Of a DNA stretch of 64,000 bases, positions 9,026-18,027 are shown in pieces. Made by a program: the position numbers and the translations under genes. A model generated the notes under the pieces. It had not been told where the DNA came from. It saw only the letters and a program-made list of their open reading frames with translations, and did no database searches. Within the stretch, counting starts at the first letter, position 1; every line of letters begins with the position of its first letter. This stretch comes from an uncultured Mucilaginibacter sp. (lineage in GTDB: Bacteria; Bacteroidota; Bacteroidia; Sphingobacteriales; Sphingobacteriaceae): assembly GCF_946479965.1 (NCBI RefSeq), contig NZ_CAMLHX010000004.1, positions 69,211 through 133,210 on the forward strand. Reading direction: 5' to 3'.

Positions 9026-9655
9026 ATGGTATTCGGGTTGAATGAAGATATAATATTCCCACCAGTGGAGTTAGCACAGCCCGATGGCTTGCTGGCTGTA
9101 GGCGGCGACCTTTCAGTACCACGCCTGCAGTTGGCTTATAAAAGCGGCATTTTCCCTTGGTACAGCGATGGCACCCCGATACTATGGTATGCCCCGCATG
9201 AGCGCTTTGTGCTTTATCCCGATGAGTTACGGGTAAGCAAATCTATGCAGAAAATTATAAGACAAGACTTATTTACAGTTACCACTGATAAAGCTTTTGC
9301 TGATGTGATCAACGCTTGCTCGCACGTACCACGCCCCGGTCAGGATGGCACCTGGATAACCGATGATATGAAAGAGGCCTACGTGCGTTTGCATCAGGAG
9401 GGTGTTGCTCATTCAGTTGAAGTATGGCAAAACGATGAATTGGTTGGCGGCGCTTACGGTGTTGTGGTAGGGAATGTTTTCTGCGGCGAAAGCATGTTTG
9501 CGAAAGTAAGTAATGCATCAAAACTCGCTTTAATATCGCTTTGCCAAAGCGAAAAATACAAGTTGATTGATTGCCAGGTTTATACAGAGCACCTGGAATC
9601 AATGGGTGCACGGATGATAAGCCGCGAAGAATATATGGCATTATTGACTGAATAA
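9026..9655 (+). CDS. aat: Leucyl/phenylalanyl-tRNA-protein transferase
   Basis: Cytoplasmic enzyme that adds Leu or Phe to proteins with N-terminal Lys or Arg, marking them for the ClpS/ClpAP N-degron route. It is 209 residues, the usual length. Family signatures are FPPVELAQPDGLLAVGGDL, YKSGIFPWY, PILWYAPHERFVL and the GNVFCGESMF region around residue 150, plus LIDCQVYTEHLESMGA near the C-terminus. It lies 10 bp after the DUF3857 cluster and may be cotranscribed, although a functional link is not evident. Confidence 0.95.
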   Translation: MVFGLNEDIIFPPVELAQPDGLLAVGGDLSVPRLQLAYKSGIFPWYSDGTPILWYAPHERFVLYPDELRVSKSMQKIIRQDLFTVTTDKAFADVINACSHVPRPGQDGTWITDDMKEAYVRLHQEGVAHSVEVWQNDELVGGAYGVVVGNVFCGESMFAKVSNASKLALISLCQSEKYKLIDCQVYTEHLESMGARMISREEYMALLTE

Positions 9656-9697
9656 TGGTTGTTGAATAATTAACTTTACGCACAGCGATAAGCAAAA

Positions 9698-10276
9698 ATG
9701 CAGCAAATAGCCAGCGCCAAAGAGCGGATAATTTTAGGTATTGACCCCGGCACGGCCGTAATGGGATATGGGTTGGTAAAGCAAACCGGCTCTAAAACCG
9801 AGTTGATAAGCCTGGGCGTGGTTAAAATGGAAAAGATTGACGACCACATGCTAAAGCTGCAGCGCATATTTGAAAAAACAGTTGCTCTTATTGACAATTA
9901 CAAACCGGATTGCCTGGCTATTGAAGCGCCGTTTTACGGCAAAAACATACAGGTTATGCTAAAGCTGGGCCGCGCGCAAGGGGTTGCTATGGCTGCTGCG
10001 TTGTCCAGAAATATTGATGTTACTGAATACTCCCCACGCAAAATAAAACAATCTATAACAGGCAATGGCAACGCCACTAAAGAACAGGTGGCGGGTATGC
10101 TGCAGCGCTTGCTGAACTTTACTGAAACGCCCGACTTTTTAGACGCGACGGATGGTTTGGCCGTGGCGGTTTGCCACTCGTTCCAGAATGTTGCCACAGG
10201 TAAAGGCGGCGCTATAAAAAACTATTCGGGTTGGGAGAATTTTGTGAAGGATAATGCAAAGAGAATAGTAAAGTAG
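9698..10276 (+). CDS. ruvC: Crossover junction endodeoxyribonuclease
   Basis: RuvC resolves Holliday junctions with RuvAB. The protein is 192 residues. The four catalytic acidic residues fall in the RNase H-fold motifs: ILGIDPGTAVMGYG (Asp at about 16), CLAIEAPFYG (Glu), and the C-terminal DATDGLAVAVCH pair. The basic loop GRAQGVAMAAAL and YSPRKIKQSITGNGNA are typical. TAACTTTA at 9671-9678 is a weak -7 box, giving a short leader. The gene converges on the HIT gene across a large word-repeat hairpin. Confidence 0.96.
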   Translation: MQQIASAKERIILGIDPGTAVMGYGLVKQTGSKTELISLGVVKMEKIDDHMLKLQRIFEKTVALIDNYKPDCLAIEAPFYGKNIQVMLKLGRAQGVAMAAALSRNIDVTEYSPRKIKQSITGNGNATKEQVAGMLQRLLNFTETPDFLDATDGLAVAVCHSFQNVATGKGGAIKNYSGWENFVKDNAKRIVK

Positions 10277-10286
10277 ATGTTGAATA

Positions 10287-10435
10287 GATGTGCAAATGCG
10301 TGGATGTGCAAATGTGCAGATGTTTGAATGTTGGTTAAGCAGGAAAAGTAATTCGCTAAGTGCCGGCATCTGCACATTTGCATATCTGCACATTTAAATC
10401 ATCTGCACATCCACGCATTTGCATATCTGCACATC
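10287..10435. repeat. Inverted arms of degenerate 8-nt words between ruvC and the HIT gene
   Basis: The left arm (10287-10322) reads as 8-nt words such as GATGTGCA, AATGCGTG, AATGTGCA. The right arm (10367-10435) is the reverse complement of a longer series of the same words, including GATATGCA, so the two can form a long interrupted stem. The right arm runs into the stop codon of the HIT gene. The position between convergent genes suggests a bidirectional terminator. The same vocabulary recurs at 13303-13466 and 52442-52520. Confidence 0.85.
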
Positions 10436-10827
10436 TACAACGCTGCCTTTATCTTATCAGCAATAGCTTGAAATTCATCAGGACTGAACTTTAATTTCGG
10501 TCTTGAAAAATCCATATCACGTATACCGTTTAGGGGGATAAGATGTACGTGTGCATGAGGTACTTCCAAACCCAGTACGGTTACGCCTATACGATCGCAA
10601 GGAATAACCTTTTTCATGGCAGTAGCCACAATTTTAGCGAATATCATCAACCCTGTGTAGGTTTCATCATCCAGATCAAACAACTTGTCGACCTCTTTTT
10701 TGGGTATTACCAGCAGATGTCCTTCAACCAACGGATTGATATCCAGAAAAGCCAGAAACTCGTTGCTCTCCGCTACCTTATACGCCGGTATATCGCCCGC
10801 TACTATTTTTGAAAAGATGCTTGCCAT
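10435..10827 (-). CDS. HIT-family (histidine triad) nucleotide-binding protein
   Basis: A 130-residue protein carrying the histidine triad HAHVHLIP near residue 95. The N-terminal IFSKIVAGDIPAYKVAES and the central FLDINPLVEGHLLVIPKKE are typical of the Hint/Fhit-like branch that hydrolyses purine nucleoside phosphoramidates or dinucleotides. Cytoplasmic. It lies downstream of greA on the same strand, separated by a word-repeat hairpin, and its stop codon is embedded in the repeat shared with ruvC. Confidence 0.93.
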   Translation of the reverse strand: MASIFSKIVAGDIPAYKVAESNEFLAFLDINPLVEGHLLVIPKKEVDKLFDLDDETYTGLMIFAKIVATAMKKVIPCDRIGVTVLGLEVPHAHVHLIPLNGIRDMDFSRPKLKFSPDEFQAIADKIKAAL

Positions 10828-10840
10828 GGTTTTTTAATTA

Positions 10841-10913
10841 GCGAAGGATTGAATGAGTGATTTAGTGAATGAAAAAACAATCACTCATTCGCTAATTCAC
10901 TCAATCGCTCATT
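10841..10913. repeat. Inverted arms of degenerate 8-nt words (ATTGAATG type) between greA and the HIT gene
   Basis: Left arm 10841-10872 contains ATTGAATG, AGTGATTT, AGTGAATG. The right arm 10880-10913, read on the other strand, is AATGAGCG, ATTGAGTG, AATTAGCG, AATGAGTG. Both have period 8 and pair across a 7-nt A-rich loop. The vocabulary differs from the neighbouring repeat at 10287 but the construction is identical. It occupies nearly the whole 92-bp gap between greA and the HIT start codon. Confidence 0.85.
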
Positions 10914-10919
10914 ATAATA

Positions 10920-11393
10920 CTACCTGCTTATCTCCAATACCTCAAATTCCATTTTACCTGCCGGTACAGTTATCTCGGCTATTTCGCCTACTGATTTACC
11001 TAACAGGCCCTTAGCTATTGGTGATGCTACCGAGATTTTTCCGGATTTCATATCCGCTTCGCTCTCGGCTACCAGTTGGTAGCTCATGGTGGCGCCGCTT
11101 TTTACATTCTTTATTTTAACTATTGATAGCGCCAGCACTTTTGATGTATCCAGCTTCGACTCGTCTAATAAACGCGCTGATGCCAACGTTTCCTGCAATT
11201 GCGAAATTTTAGCTTCGTGTAAGCCCTGCGCTTCTTTAGCAGCATCGTACTCAGCATTTTCAGACAGGTCGCCCTTATCCCGCGCCTCTGCAATAGCTTT
11301 TGATATATTGGAACGCCCGGTTGTTTTAGCTTCCTGTAATTCTTGTTTTAATTTTTCTAAACCTTCTTTGGTAAAATATGCTACCTCTGCCAT
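10920..11393 (-). CDS. greA: Transcription elongation factor GreA
   Basis: Rescues backtracked RNA polymerase by stimulating transcript cleavage. The protein is 157 residues. The N-terminal coiled coil bears the acidic tip motif DLSENAEYDAAKE, whose Asp and Glu act in the polymerase active site. The C-terminal FKBP-like domain contains SPIAKGLLGKSVGE and ends EFEVLEISR. It begins YFTKEGLEKLKQEL, the standard Gre start. A minus-strand terminator at 11470-11510 separates it from the upstream dehydrogenase gene. Confidence 0.96.
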   Translation of the reverse strand: MAEVAYFTKEGLEKLKQELQEAKTTGRSNISKAIAEARDKGDLSENAEYDAAKEAQGLHEAKISQLQETLASARLLDESKLDTSKVLALSIVKIKNVKSGATMSYQLVAESEADMKSGKISVASPIAKGLLGKSVGEIAEITVPAGKMEFEVLEISR

Positions 11394-11469
11394 AACTCAA
11401 TAATATTTTTATCAATTGATCGCCAAAAAAAACCGCCCTCCCCGCTTAAGAAAAGGACGCATTGACTTT

Positions 11470-11510
11470 AAAAACAAACAAGACTATGCAGGTATGCCCG
11501 TATAGTCTTG
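11470..11510 (-). terminator. Intrinsic terminator of the 2-hydroxyacid dehydrogenase gene
   Basis: A perfect 9-bp stem CAAGACTAT / ATAGTCTTG (11479-11510). Reading on the minus strand it is followed by TTTGTTTTT. It lies 69 bp downstream of the dehydrogenase stop and upstream of greA. Confidence 0.75.
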
Positions 11511-11579
11511 TCCATGTATTAAACGAAGATAAGTCTTTTAAGTTTTAATCTCCAAATTTTTTGTGCGCGTGCAAAAAAA

Positions 11580-12521
11580 CTAATCACTAATCTCCGCAAG
11601 CTTCAGCTTGCCCGCCATTACTTCGCTTATTCTGCGGTACGAATCAAATGTCCACCCGGCAACATGCGGTGTCAGTATTACTTTGCCGCTCTGTTTTAAT
11701 TCTTCAAACCAGGGCTGCTCGGCTAATGCGGGGAATTTTTCGGTCTCCAGTACATCCAGTCCTGCCCCTAAAATTTTGCCGGTTTTAACAGCATTTAAAA
11801 TAGCCTGTACTTTTGCCACGCTTCCGCGCGATGTATTGATAAAGAATATTGGCTTTTTAAAATGGAACAGGTATTCATCATTCACCAGGCCTTTGGTTTC
11901 GCCGGTGAGTGGTATATGCAGGCTCAAAACATCGCTATGCTTTACAATTTCTTCCATGCTCACCTCGCGGGCGTATTTATCGCTGAAGCCGGTTTTATAT
12001 TTATCGTAAGCAATAACATTCACGTCAAAACCCGACAGCTTTTTGGCAAAACTACGCCCCATAAAACCGTAGCCAATAATGCCAATTGTTTTGCCTTTTA
12101 ATTCGTGACCCCGGTTACCTTCACGATCCCATTTGCCGGCGCGTACCTGCGCATCGGCCATATTAAAATTGTTCATCAACGATAATAGCAGACCAACAGC
12201 GTGCTCACCAACAGCGTCCATATTTCCTTCTGATGCGTTGATCAGGTAGATATTTTTTTCCTTAGCGTAAGCCTCATCAATATTATCCATACCGGCACCG
12301 GCCCTGCACACAAACCGCAAACTGGTGGCAGCATCAAAAACTTTTCGGTCCACATTAAACTTTGAGCGGATAACCAACCCGGCATAACTGCCGATGATAT
12401 CAAGAGCCTCGTCTAATTTGATCGTGGGCTTATAGTCGCAGGTGTAACCCATCGCCTCAGCCTGCTCAATAAAAATGGGATGTATATCGTCAACTATAAG
12501 TATGGTATTATTTTTCTCCAT
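11580..12521 (-). CDS. D-isomer-specific 2-hydroxyacid dehydrogenase (phosphoglycerate dehydrogenase-like)
   Basis: An NAD-dependent dehydrogenase of 313 residues from the ATG at 12521. An in-frame upstream start at 12545 would overlap the preceding gene and adds MLFNKNVT. The Rossmann motif is GIIGYGFMGRSFA. The catalytic Arg lies in NTSRGSV, the Glu in the GLDVLETE region and the His in LTPHVAGWT. The catalytic core resembles SerA without the ACT domain; substrate could be 3-phosphoglycerate or another 2-hydroxyacid. It lies 13 bp after the MBL hydrolase gene and is likely cotranscribed with it. Confidence 0.88.
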   Translation of the reverse strand: MEKNNTILIVDDIHPIFIEQAEAMGYTCDYKPTIKLDEALDIIGSYAGLVIRSKFNVDRKVFDAATSLRFVCRAGAGMDNIDEAYAKEKNIYLINASEGNMDAVGEHAVGLLLSLMNNFNMADAQVRAGKWDREGNRGHELKGKTIGIIGYGFMGRSFAKKLSGFDVNVIAYDKYKTGFSDKYAREVSMEEIVKHSDVLSLHIPLTGETKGLVNDEYLFHFKKPIFFINTSRGSVAKVQAILNAVKTGKILGAGLDVLETEKFPALAEQPWFEELKQSGKVILTPHVAGWTFDSYRRISEVMAGKLKLAEISD

Positions 12522-12534
12522 TGTCACGTTTTTA

Positions 12535-13296
12535 TTAAATAACAAAGCCGTTTTCGTTTATCCCAACCTTGCCTATCGGTTTTGATTTGGCGTGATAGAA
12601 TAAGCAAGTCCAGTCTTCCTGCGCTGCTTTGGTGCCATAAATTTCGCGCAGTTCCATGGCTTTTCGGCCATCGTAATCGTATTTAGCTATAAACTTACGG
12701 ATCAATTGTTCAGGTTCAGGCAGTTCATCGCCGCCAAAAAAAGCTTTGTCTTCACCATCCTGTATCCAAAAAACCTGGTGATAGGGGCAATGCCCACCAG
12801 ATAGTTCATATTTTATCCCCGGCTTAAACTCACCATCACCTTCAACAAAAGTAATAGTAGCAGAGCGTTGCAATACGTCAAATATTTCTGTGTGATAGGA
12901 ATCGGATTTTTTAGTGTAGGCCGTTTCCCATTCCTGCCTGCTTATAACATGCTCGGCAGCGGGGAAACTGGGTTCAAATTTGCCATTACGCTCCACCACC
13001 AAACCGCCGGAATGATCATAATGCAGATGCGACATTAATACTAACGTAACATCCTCCGGATCAAACCCTGCTTTTCGTATTTGTTGATGTAGTATCAATT
13101 CGCCGCTTTCGTCTTTATAACCAAGCCCGGCATCAAGCACAATAAGATCAGTTGCGGTTTGTATTAAAAAAGGATTTACATGTATGAACAGCGAGCCCGG
13201 GCGATCGCGGTAATTATCTTTTTGGGGATCAAAGGGAATAAATTTTTTAGATGCATCTACCGAGTAGGAGCCTTCACTTAACGCGAATATTTTCAT
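12535..13296 (-). CDS. MBL-fold metallo-hydrolase
   Basis: A 253-residue metallo-beta-lactamase-fold enzyme. The zinc motif is MSHLHYDHSGGL near residue 95; LIVLDAGLGY and the later GGHCPYHQVF and FFGGDELPEP supply the further metal ligands. The start at 13296 (MKIFALSEGSY) is preferred: the 13-residue upstream extension in the open frame is encoded by the word repeat at 13303 and has no family support. Related proteins act as lactonases, phosphodiesterases or thiolesterases, and nothing here picks one. Divergent from recJ. Confidence 0.87.
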   Translation of the reverse strand: MKIFALSEGSYSVDASKKFIPFDPQKDNYRDRPGSLFIHVNPFLIQTATDLIVLDAGLGYKDESGELILHQQIRKAGFDPEDVTLVLMSHLHYDHSGGLVVERNGKFEPSFPAAEHVISRQEWETAYTKKSDSYHTEIFDVLQRSATITFVEGDGEFKPGIKYELSGGHCPYHQVFWIQDGEDKAFFGGDELPEPEQLIRKFIAKYDYDGRKAMELREIYGTKAAQEDWTCLFYHAKSKPIGKVGINENGFVI

Positions 13297-13302
13297 TTTG
13301 AT

Positions 13303-13466
13303 GATGTGCAGATATGCTAATGTGCAGATATGCAAATGATTTTTTAATTGTTGTTTGATTTAATATTTCAATAACAGAAAAACGCCTTTATTGTGCTATA
13401 ATGAGTTAAAAATCTGCACATATAGAAATCTGCACATCCGCACATTTGCACATCCGCACATCTGCG
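13303..13466. repeat. Divergent-promoter-region pair of 8-nt word arms
   Basis: Left arm 13303-13338 has period-8 words GATGTGCA, GATATGCT, AATGTGCA, GATATGCA, using the same vocabulary as the ruvC/HIT repeat. The right arm 13411-13466 has the complementary words (ATCTGCACAT, CATCCGCACA) separated from the left by about 70 bp of AT-rich sequence. The left arm starts 6 bp upstream of the MBL start codon, and the right arm ends about 30 bp before the recJ ATG, so both 5' leaders may contain it. Confidence 0.82.
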
Positions 13467-13496
13467 ACTATATTTACTGTTTTAAGCAACAAAGAT

Positions 13497-15197
13497 ATGA
13501 ATAAACGGTGGTCGATTAAGGAAGTTCCGGCGGTTGATAATGTAAATCGTCTGGCAGCCGAGCTTAATATCGATCTTGTTTTGAGCGCTTTGTTGTTACA
13601 GCGGGGCGTGAACACTTTTGAGGAGGCGAAATATTTCTTCCGGCCAGATATCCGCCACCTGCACGATCCTTTTTTAATGAAGGATATGGAGCGGGCCATT
13701 GAACGAATAGAGCAGGCCATCATCAACAAAGAAAAGATCTTAGTTTATGGTGATTATGATGTAGACGGTACCACCTCGGTGGCCGTGGTATACAGCTTTT
13801 TTAAGCAATATCACAGTTATATTGAGTACTACATACCTGATAGATATAAAGAGGGTTACGGTATATCAGAGCAAGGTATTGATTACGCCGCGCAAAATAA
13901 TTTCAGTCTTATTATAGCTTTAGATTGTGGCATAAAATCAGTTGATAAAATTGCTTATGCTAATAGTTTGGGTGTAGATTTTGTAATATGCGATCACCAT
14001 ACCCCCGGCGCTGAACTGCCGGATGCTGTTGCTGTACTTGACCCCAAACGTGCCGATTGTCCGTACCCTTATAAAGAACTTTCGGGTTGCGGTATAGGTT
14101 TTAAACTGATACAGGCATTTGCCGAGAAGAATGATATCGACTTTGAAAAGGTTGCCCGCTATGCGGATCTTGTTGCGGTGAGTATAGCCTGCGATATTGT
14201 ACCCATTACCGGCGAGAACCGAACACTGGCCTATTTCGGTTTGCAAAAACTAAATAATGAACCCTGCATCGGCCTGAAAATTTTAATGGATGTGGCAGGC
14301 AAAAATATCAGCTATACTATATCAGATATTGTTTTTCTGTTAGGTCCGCGTATAAACGCAGCCGGGCGTATTGATGATGCCAAGCATGCTGTTGAACTAT
14401 TAATTGCTTGCAATGAGGCGGACGCGCAGCTAAAGGGCGATCTGATCAACATAAAAAATACGGAGCGAAAAGAGCACGACCTTTCTATTACCGACCAGGC
14501 GCTGGAGATGATAGGCAGCGATGATGTGCTGATTAGCCGTAAATCTACCGTGGTGTTTAATGAAAAATGGCATAAGGGTGTGATTGGTATTGTGGCATCG
14601 CGATTAACCGAAAAATATTACCGGCCAACTGTGGTATTAACGCAATCTAATGGGCACGTAGCGGGCTCTGCACGCTCTGTTGTGGGGTATGATCTATACG
14701 AGGCGCTTTGCGAATGCAGTGATTTGCTGATACAGTTTGGCGGGCATAAGTATGCCGCCGGCCTTACTATGCACCCGGACAACGTACCTGCATTTATAGA
14801 TAAGTTTGAAGAAGTGGTAAGCGCCAGCATAACAAGCGAGCAGTTAATACAGCAAATACCAATAGATGCTGAATTACGTTTAGAGCAGATAGAACCTAAG
14901 TTTTTCAGGATATTGAACCAATTTTCGCCTTTCGGACCGGAGAACATGTCGCCGGTGTTCATCAGTAAAAATGTGTATGTTAGCGGTAATCCGGCAATTG
15001 TGGGCACTAATCATATAAAAATGACGGTGATGCAACCGGGATCGGCACATTTTGATTGTATAGCATTTAACCACGGCGAATACGCATCAAAAATAAAGAA
15101 GGATGCGCCGTTTGATATATGCTACGCTATTGAAGAAAACGTTTGGCGCGAAAAGCGAACAATACAGTTAAATATAAAGGGGATTAGAATGTTGTAA
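13497..15197 (+). CDS. recJ: Single-stranded-DNA exonuclease RecJ
   Basis: A 5'-3' ssDNA exonuclease for recombination and mismatch repair, 566 residues. DHH-family motifs are visible: [14 protein letters not shown] around residue 82, [16 protein letters not shown] around 165, and the DHHA1 motif [11 protein letters not shown] around 415. The RecJ OB domain closes the protein. The ATG at 13497 is chosen because the 17 upstream in-frame residues come from the word repeat. TATATTTA at 13469-13476 may be its -7 box. The stop codon lies inside the next word repeat. Confidence 0.95.
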   Translation: MNKRWSIKEVPAVDNVNRLAAELNIDLVLSALLLQRGVNTFEEAKYFFRPDIRHLHDPFLMKDMERAIERIEQAIINKEKILVYGDYDVDGTTSVAVVYSFFKQYHSYIEYYIPDRYKEGYGISEQGIDYAAQNNFSLIIALDCGIKSVDKIAYANSLGVDFVICDHHTPGAELPDAVAVLDPKRADCPYPYKELSGCGIGFKLIQAFAEKNDIDFEKVARYADLVAVSIACDIVPITGENRTLAYFGLQKLNNEPCIGLKILMDVAGKNISYTISDIVFLLGPRINAAGRIDDAKHAVELLIACNEADAQLKGDLINIKNTERKEHDLSITDQALEMIGSDDVLISRKSTVVFNEKWHKGVIGIVASRLTEKYYRPTVVLTQSNGHVAGSARSVVGYDLYEALCECSDLLIQFGGHKYAAGLTMHPDNVPAFIDKFEEVVSASITSEQLIQQIPIDAELRLEQIEPKFFRILNQFSPFGPENMSPVFISKNVYVSGNPAIVGTNHIKMTVMQPGSAHFDCIAFNHGEYASKIKKDAPFDICYAIEENVWREKRTIQLNIKGIRML

Positions 15198-15257
15198 GTT
15201 TTATGTTGTGAGTTGCAGGTGCGACTACATACGACATATAACCTACAACTTACAACT
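15191..15257. repeat. Inverted arms of degenerate 7-nt words overlapping the recJ stop codon
   Basis: Left arm 15191-15220 reads as heptads AAGTTTT, ATGTTGT, GAGTTGC after GTTGT. The right arm 15231-15257, on the other strand, reads AAGTTGT, AGGTTAT, ATGTCGT after GTTGT. The arms share GTTGTAAGTT. The recJ stop codon (15195-15197) is within the left arm, and the lptB start is 8 bp past the right arm, so the element fills the whole gap. Confidence 0.82.
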
Positions 15258-15264
15258 AAGACAA

Positions 15265-16026
15265 ATGATACTAAGAGCAGAACATTTAATAAAAAAATAT
15301 AAGCAGCGTACTGTTGTAAACAATGTTTCATTCAGCGTGGAGCAGGGCGAGATAGTGGGTTTGTTGGGGCCGAATGGTGCTGGTAAAACCACGTCGTTTT
15401 ATATGATAGTGGGCCTGATAAAGCCTAACGAGGGCAATATCTTTTTAGACGATCAAAATATTACCACCGACCCAATGTACCGCCGTGCGCAAAAAGGAAT
15501 AGGCTATTTGGCTCAGGAAGCCTCTGTTTTTAGAAAACTGACTGTTGAAGATAATATTAAGGCGGTGCTGGAGATGGGCAAACTATCAAAGGATGTACAG
15601 GAAGAGAAGCTGGAAACCCTAATAGACGAGTTTAGCCTGCATAAAGTACGCCGTAATCGCGGTGATCTGCTATCCGGCGGTGAGCGCCGCCGTACAGAGA
15701 TAGCCCGCGCCTTGGCAGCCGAGCCTAATTTTATTTTGTTGGATGAGCCTTTTGCCGGTGTTGATCCCATAGCGGTTGAAGAGATTCAGTCGATGGTGGC
15801 TAAATTAAAATACCGTAATATTGGTATCTTGATAACCGATCACAACGTGCAGGAAACATTGTCGATAACCGACAGGGCTTACCTGCTGTTTGAAGGAAAG
15901 ATACTGGAAAGCGGTGTGCCCGAGGTTTTGGCGGAGAACGAAATGGTGCGGAAGGTATACCTTGGAGCGAATTTTGTTTTAAAACGTAAAAGCTTTTTGC
16001 CCGATGGGCAGAAAGCAAGCCAATAA
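15265..16026 (+). CDS. lptB: LPS export ABC transporter ATP-binding protein
   Basis: The ATPase of the LptBFGC complex that extracts LPS from the inner membrane, 253 residues from the ATG at 15265. Walker [10 protein letters not shown] is near residue 36, the signature LLSGGERRR near 136 and Walker [14 protein letters not shown] near 156, with the switch His in [10 protein letters not shown]. LptB-type features are [12 protein letters not shown] and [14 protein letters not shown]. No permease gene is adjacent; in Bacteroidota the Lpt genes are usually scattered. GH3-family gene follows after 15 bp. Confidence 0.93.
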   Translation: MILRAEHLIKKYKQRTVVNNVSFSVEQGEIVGLLGPNGAGKTTSFYMIVGLIKPNEGNIFLDDQNITTDPMYRRAQKGIGYLAQEASVFRKLTVEDNIKAVLEMGKLSKDVQEEKLETLIDEFSLHKVRRNRGDLLSGGERRRTEIARALAAEPNFILLDEPFAGVDPIAVEEIQSMVAKLKYRNIGILITDHNVQETLSITDRAYLLFEGKILESGVPEVLAENEMVRKVYLGANFVLKRKSFLPDGQKASQ

Positions 16027-16041
16027 TTATAAACCAACTGT

Positions 16042-17562
16042 ATGACCATTTTTAACTCCGTTTTCACGTGGTTCATGAAAAAGCGTATCCACCAGATAGA
16101 GCTTTTTATGAAGTATCCTAATGAGGTGCAGGAGGAATGGTTTGAACAATTAATAACCCGGGCCGAGAATACTGAGTGGGGTAAAAAATATCAATATAAA
16201 AGCATTACCAACCTTACTGAGTTTAAGGAACGCGTGCCTATTCAAACTTACGATACGCTTAAACCCTATATTGAGCGTATGTTGCATGGCGAACAGAATG
16301 TATTGTGGCCATCAGAGATCAGGTGGTTCGCTAAATCATCGGGCACTACCAACGACCGTAGCAAATTTATCCCTGTAAGTGAGGATGCACTGGAAGAATG
16401 CCACTTTAAGGGCGGGCGCGATCTGCTTACTATTTACTTCAATAATCGCCCTGATGCTAAAATGTTTACGGGTAAGATACTTACGCTGGGCGGCAGCCAT
16501 CAGATCAGTCAGCTGAGTCCGGATACATCTTTTGGTGATCTTTCGGCAGTATTAATGAAGAACCTGCCGCTTTGGGCAGAGTTCCACCGTACACCTGATC
16601 TGGATATTGCCTTGCTTGAAAACTTCGAGGAAAAAATTGAGCGTATGGCTCACGCCACCAAAGATGTTAATGTAACCAGCATAAGCGGTGTGCCCACCTG
16701 GAACCTGGTGCTATTTAAACGTATTTTGGAGATAACCGGTAAAAATAACCTGCTTGAAGTATGGCCAAACCTGGAAATGTATTTCCATGGCGCAGTCAAT
16801 TTTACGCCATATCGCGAGCAGTTTAAAAAACTCATCCCTGATGAGAACATGTACTACCTGGAGAATTACAATGCGTCTGAGGGCTTCTTTGGTATACAGG
16901 ATACTCAGGAACCTGGCGAGATGTTACTGATGTTGGATTATGGTGTTTTTTATGAGTTTTTGCCTTTAGAGAACCTGCACGACGAACACCCGGAAACACT
17001 AACCTTAGATGAAGTTGAACTGGATAAAAACTATGCGCTTATTATCAGTACCAACGCCGGCCTTTGGCGGTACATGATAGGCGATACCATTAAATTTACC
17101 TCGCTTGCCCCTTTCCGCATACAAATAACCGGTAGAACCAAGCACTTTATTAATGCCTTTGGCGAGGAACTTATAATTGATAACGCTGAACGTGCTTTGG
17201 AAGAAGCCTGCAGTCAAACCGGCGCTATAATACGCGACTACACCGCCGCCCCCGTTTACTTTAATGGCGATGAATGCGGTGCGCACGAATGGCTGATAGA
17301 ATTTGAAAAGAAACCTACCGAGTTTGAGCGTTTTGTTGATATTATGGACGAAACCCTGCGCCGTGTAAACTCCGACTATGATGCCAAGCGTTTTAAAGAT
17401 ATGGCCCTGCGCCGTCCCATAGTCCGCAACATGCCGCGCGATACTTTCTTTAACTGGATGCGCGACAGAGGCAAATTAGGCGGTCAGCATAAAGTGCCAC
17501 GACTTGCTAACAACCGCGAATATGTGGATGCTATTTTGAAGGTAGTGGAAGTTGTTGGGTAG
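16042..17562 (+). CDS. GH3 auxin-responsive-promoter-family protein
   Basis: A 506-residue member of the GH3 acyl-adenylating family. In plants the family joins amino acids to jasmonate or auxin; bacterial members have no settled substrate. Motif 1 is AKSSGTTNDRSKFIPVSE around residue 95. The adenylate-binding region YYLENYNASEGFFG and the motif-3 loop GLWRYMIGDTIKFT are intact. The C-terminal lid includes GRTKHFINAFGEELI. The gene lies 15 bp after lptB, and this pairing suggests shared transcription. The domain layout is complete, so it is probably active. Confidence 0.85.
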   Translation: MTIFNSVFTWFMKKRIHQIELFMKYPNEVQEEWFEQLITRAENTEWGKKYQYKSITNLTEFKERVPIQTYDTLKPYIERMLHGEQNVLWPSEIRWFAKSSGTTNDRSKFIPVSEDALEECHFKGGRDLLTIYFNNRPDAKMFTGKILTLGGSHQISQLSPDTSFGDLSAVLMKNLPLWAEFHRTPDLDIALLENFEEKIERMAHATKDVNVTSISGVPTWNLVLFKRILEITGKNNLLEVWPNLEMYFHGAVNFTPYREQFKKLIPDENMYYLENYNASEGFFGIQDTQEPGEMLLMLDYGVFYEFLPLENLHDEHPETLTLDEVELDKNYALIISTNAGLWRYMIGDTIKFTSLAPFRIQITGRTKHFINAFGEELIIDNAERALEEACSQTGAIIRDYTAAPVYFNGDECGAHEWLIEFEKKPTEFERFVDIMDETLRRVNSDYDAKRFKDMALRRPIVRNMPRDTFFNWMRDRGKLGGQHKVPRLANNREYVDAILKVVEVVG

Positions 17563-17583
17563 TTTACTTCGGATTTTGTTGAT

Positions 17584-17961
17584 ATGAAAAAACTCCTTTT
17601 GATCCTTTGTTTTTGCCTTGGTGGGGGTTATAATGCCTACTCTCAGCGCAAGATAGATTGTGCTAACGCTACAACTCAAACAGAATTGACGCTTTGTGCC
17701 CAGGAAGAGTTTTCGGCTACTGACAAGCAATTGAATGCCCTTTACAAAAAAATTATCGCAGTATGCAACGCTAAGGAACGTGCAGCGCTGATTAAGACAC
17801 AAAAGGCATGGCTTTTATATCGTGATGAACATTCGGAAATGATGAGATCAATAAACCAAAGCGGGTCAATAGCTGAAATGACAGCATGTAATGCCAAAAC
17901 ATTAACCACGCAATCGAGAATTAAAGAGCTCCAGGCTTTACTTTATCAATTGAGTTTGTAG
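17584..17961 (+). CDS. Exported LprI/DUF1311-family protein
   Basis: A 125-residue exported protein; signal peptide at residues 1-20 (FCLGGGYNAYSQ). The mature part has the DUF1311 pattern: CANATTQTELTLCAQEE, LNALYKKI, QKAWLLYRDEH and CNAKTLTTQSRIKEL, with cysteines spaced for disulphides. LprI from mycobacteria is a lysozyme inhibitor; that role is not established for this branch. It begins 21 bp after the GH3 gene. Confidence 0.8.
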   Translation: MKKLLLILCFCLGGGYNAYSQRKIDCANATTQTELTLCAQEEFSATDKQLNALYKKIIAVCNAKERAALIKTQKAWLLYRDEHSEMMRSINQSGSIAEMTACNAKTLTTQSRIKELQALLYQLSL

Positions 17962-18027
17962 ATAACTTGCCTACAGACGTTTAATTCAGGGCTATCTATT
18001 TAAATGCTATTGCTATCTTGCATAAAA

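Noticed and set aside
12535..13335. Longer N-terminus for the MBL protein (start at 13335)
   Set aside because: The additional 13 residues are encoded entirely by the word repeat and have no counterpart in the fold; the start at 13296 gives a normal N-terminal strand.
10287..13466. Regular short repeats considered as a CRISPR array
   Set aside because: The words are 7-8 nt with no unique spacers, they are arranged in inverted arms, and no cas genes are present.
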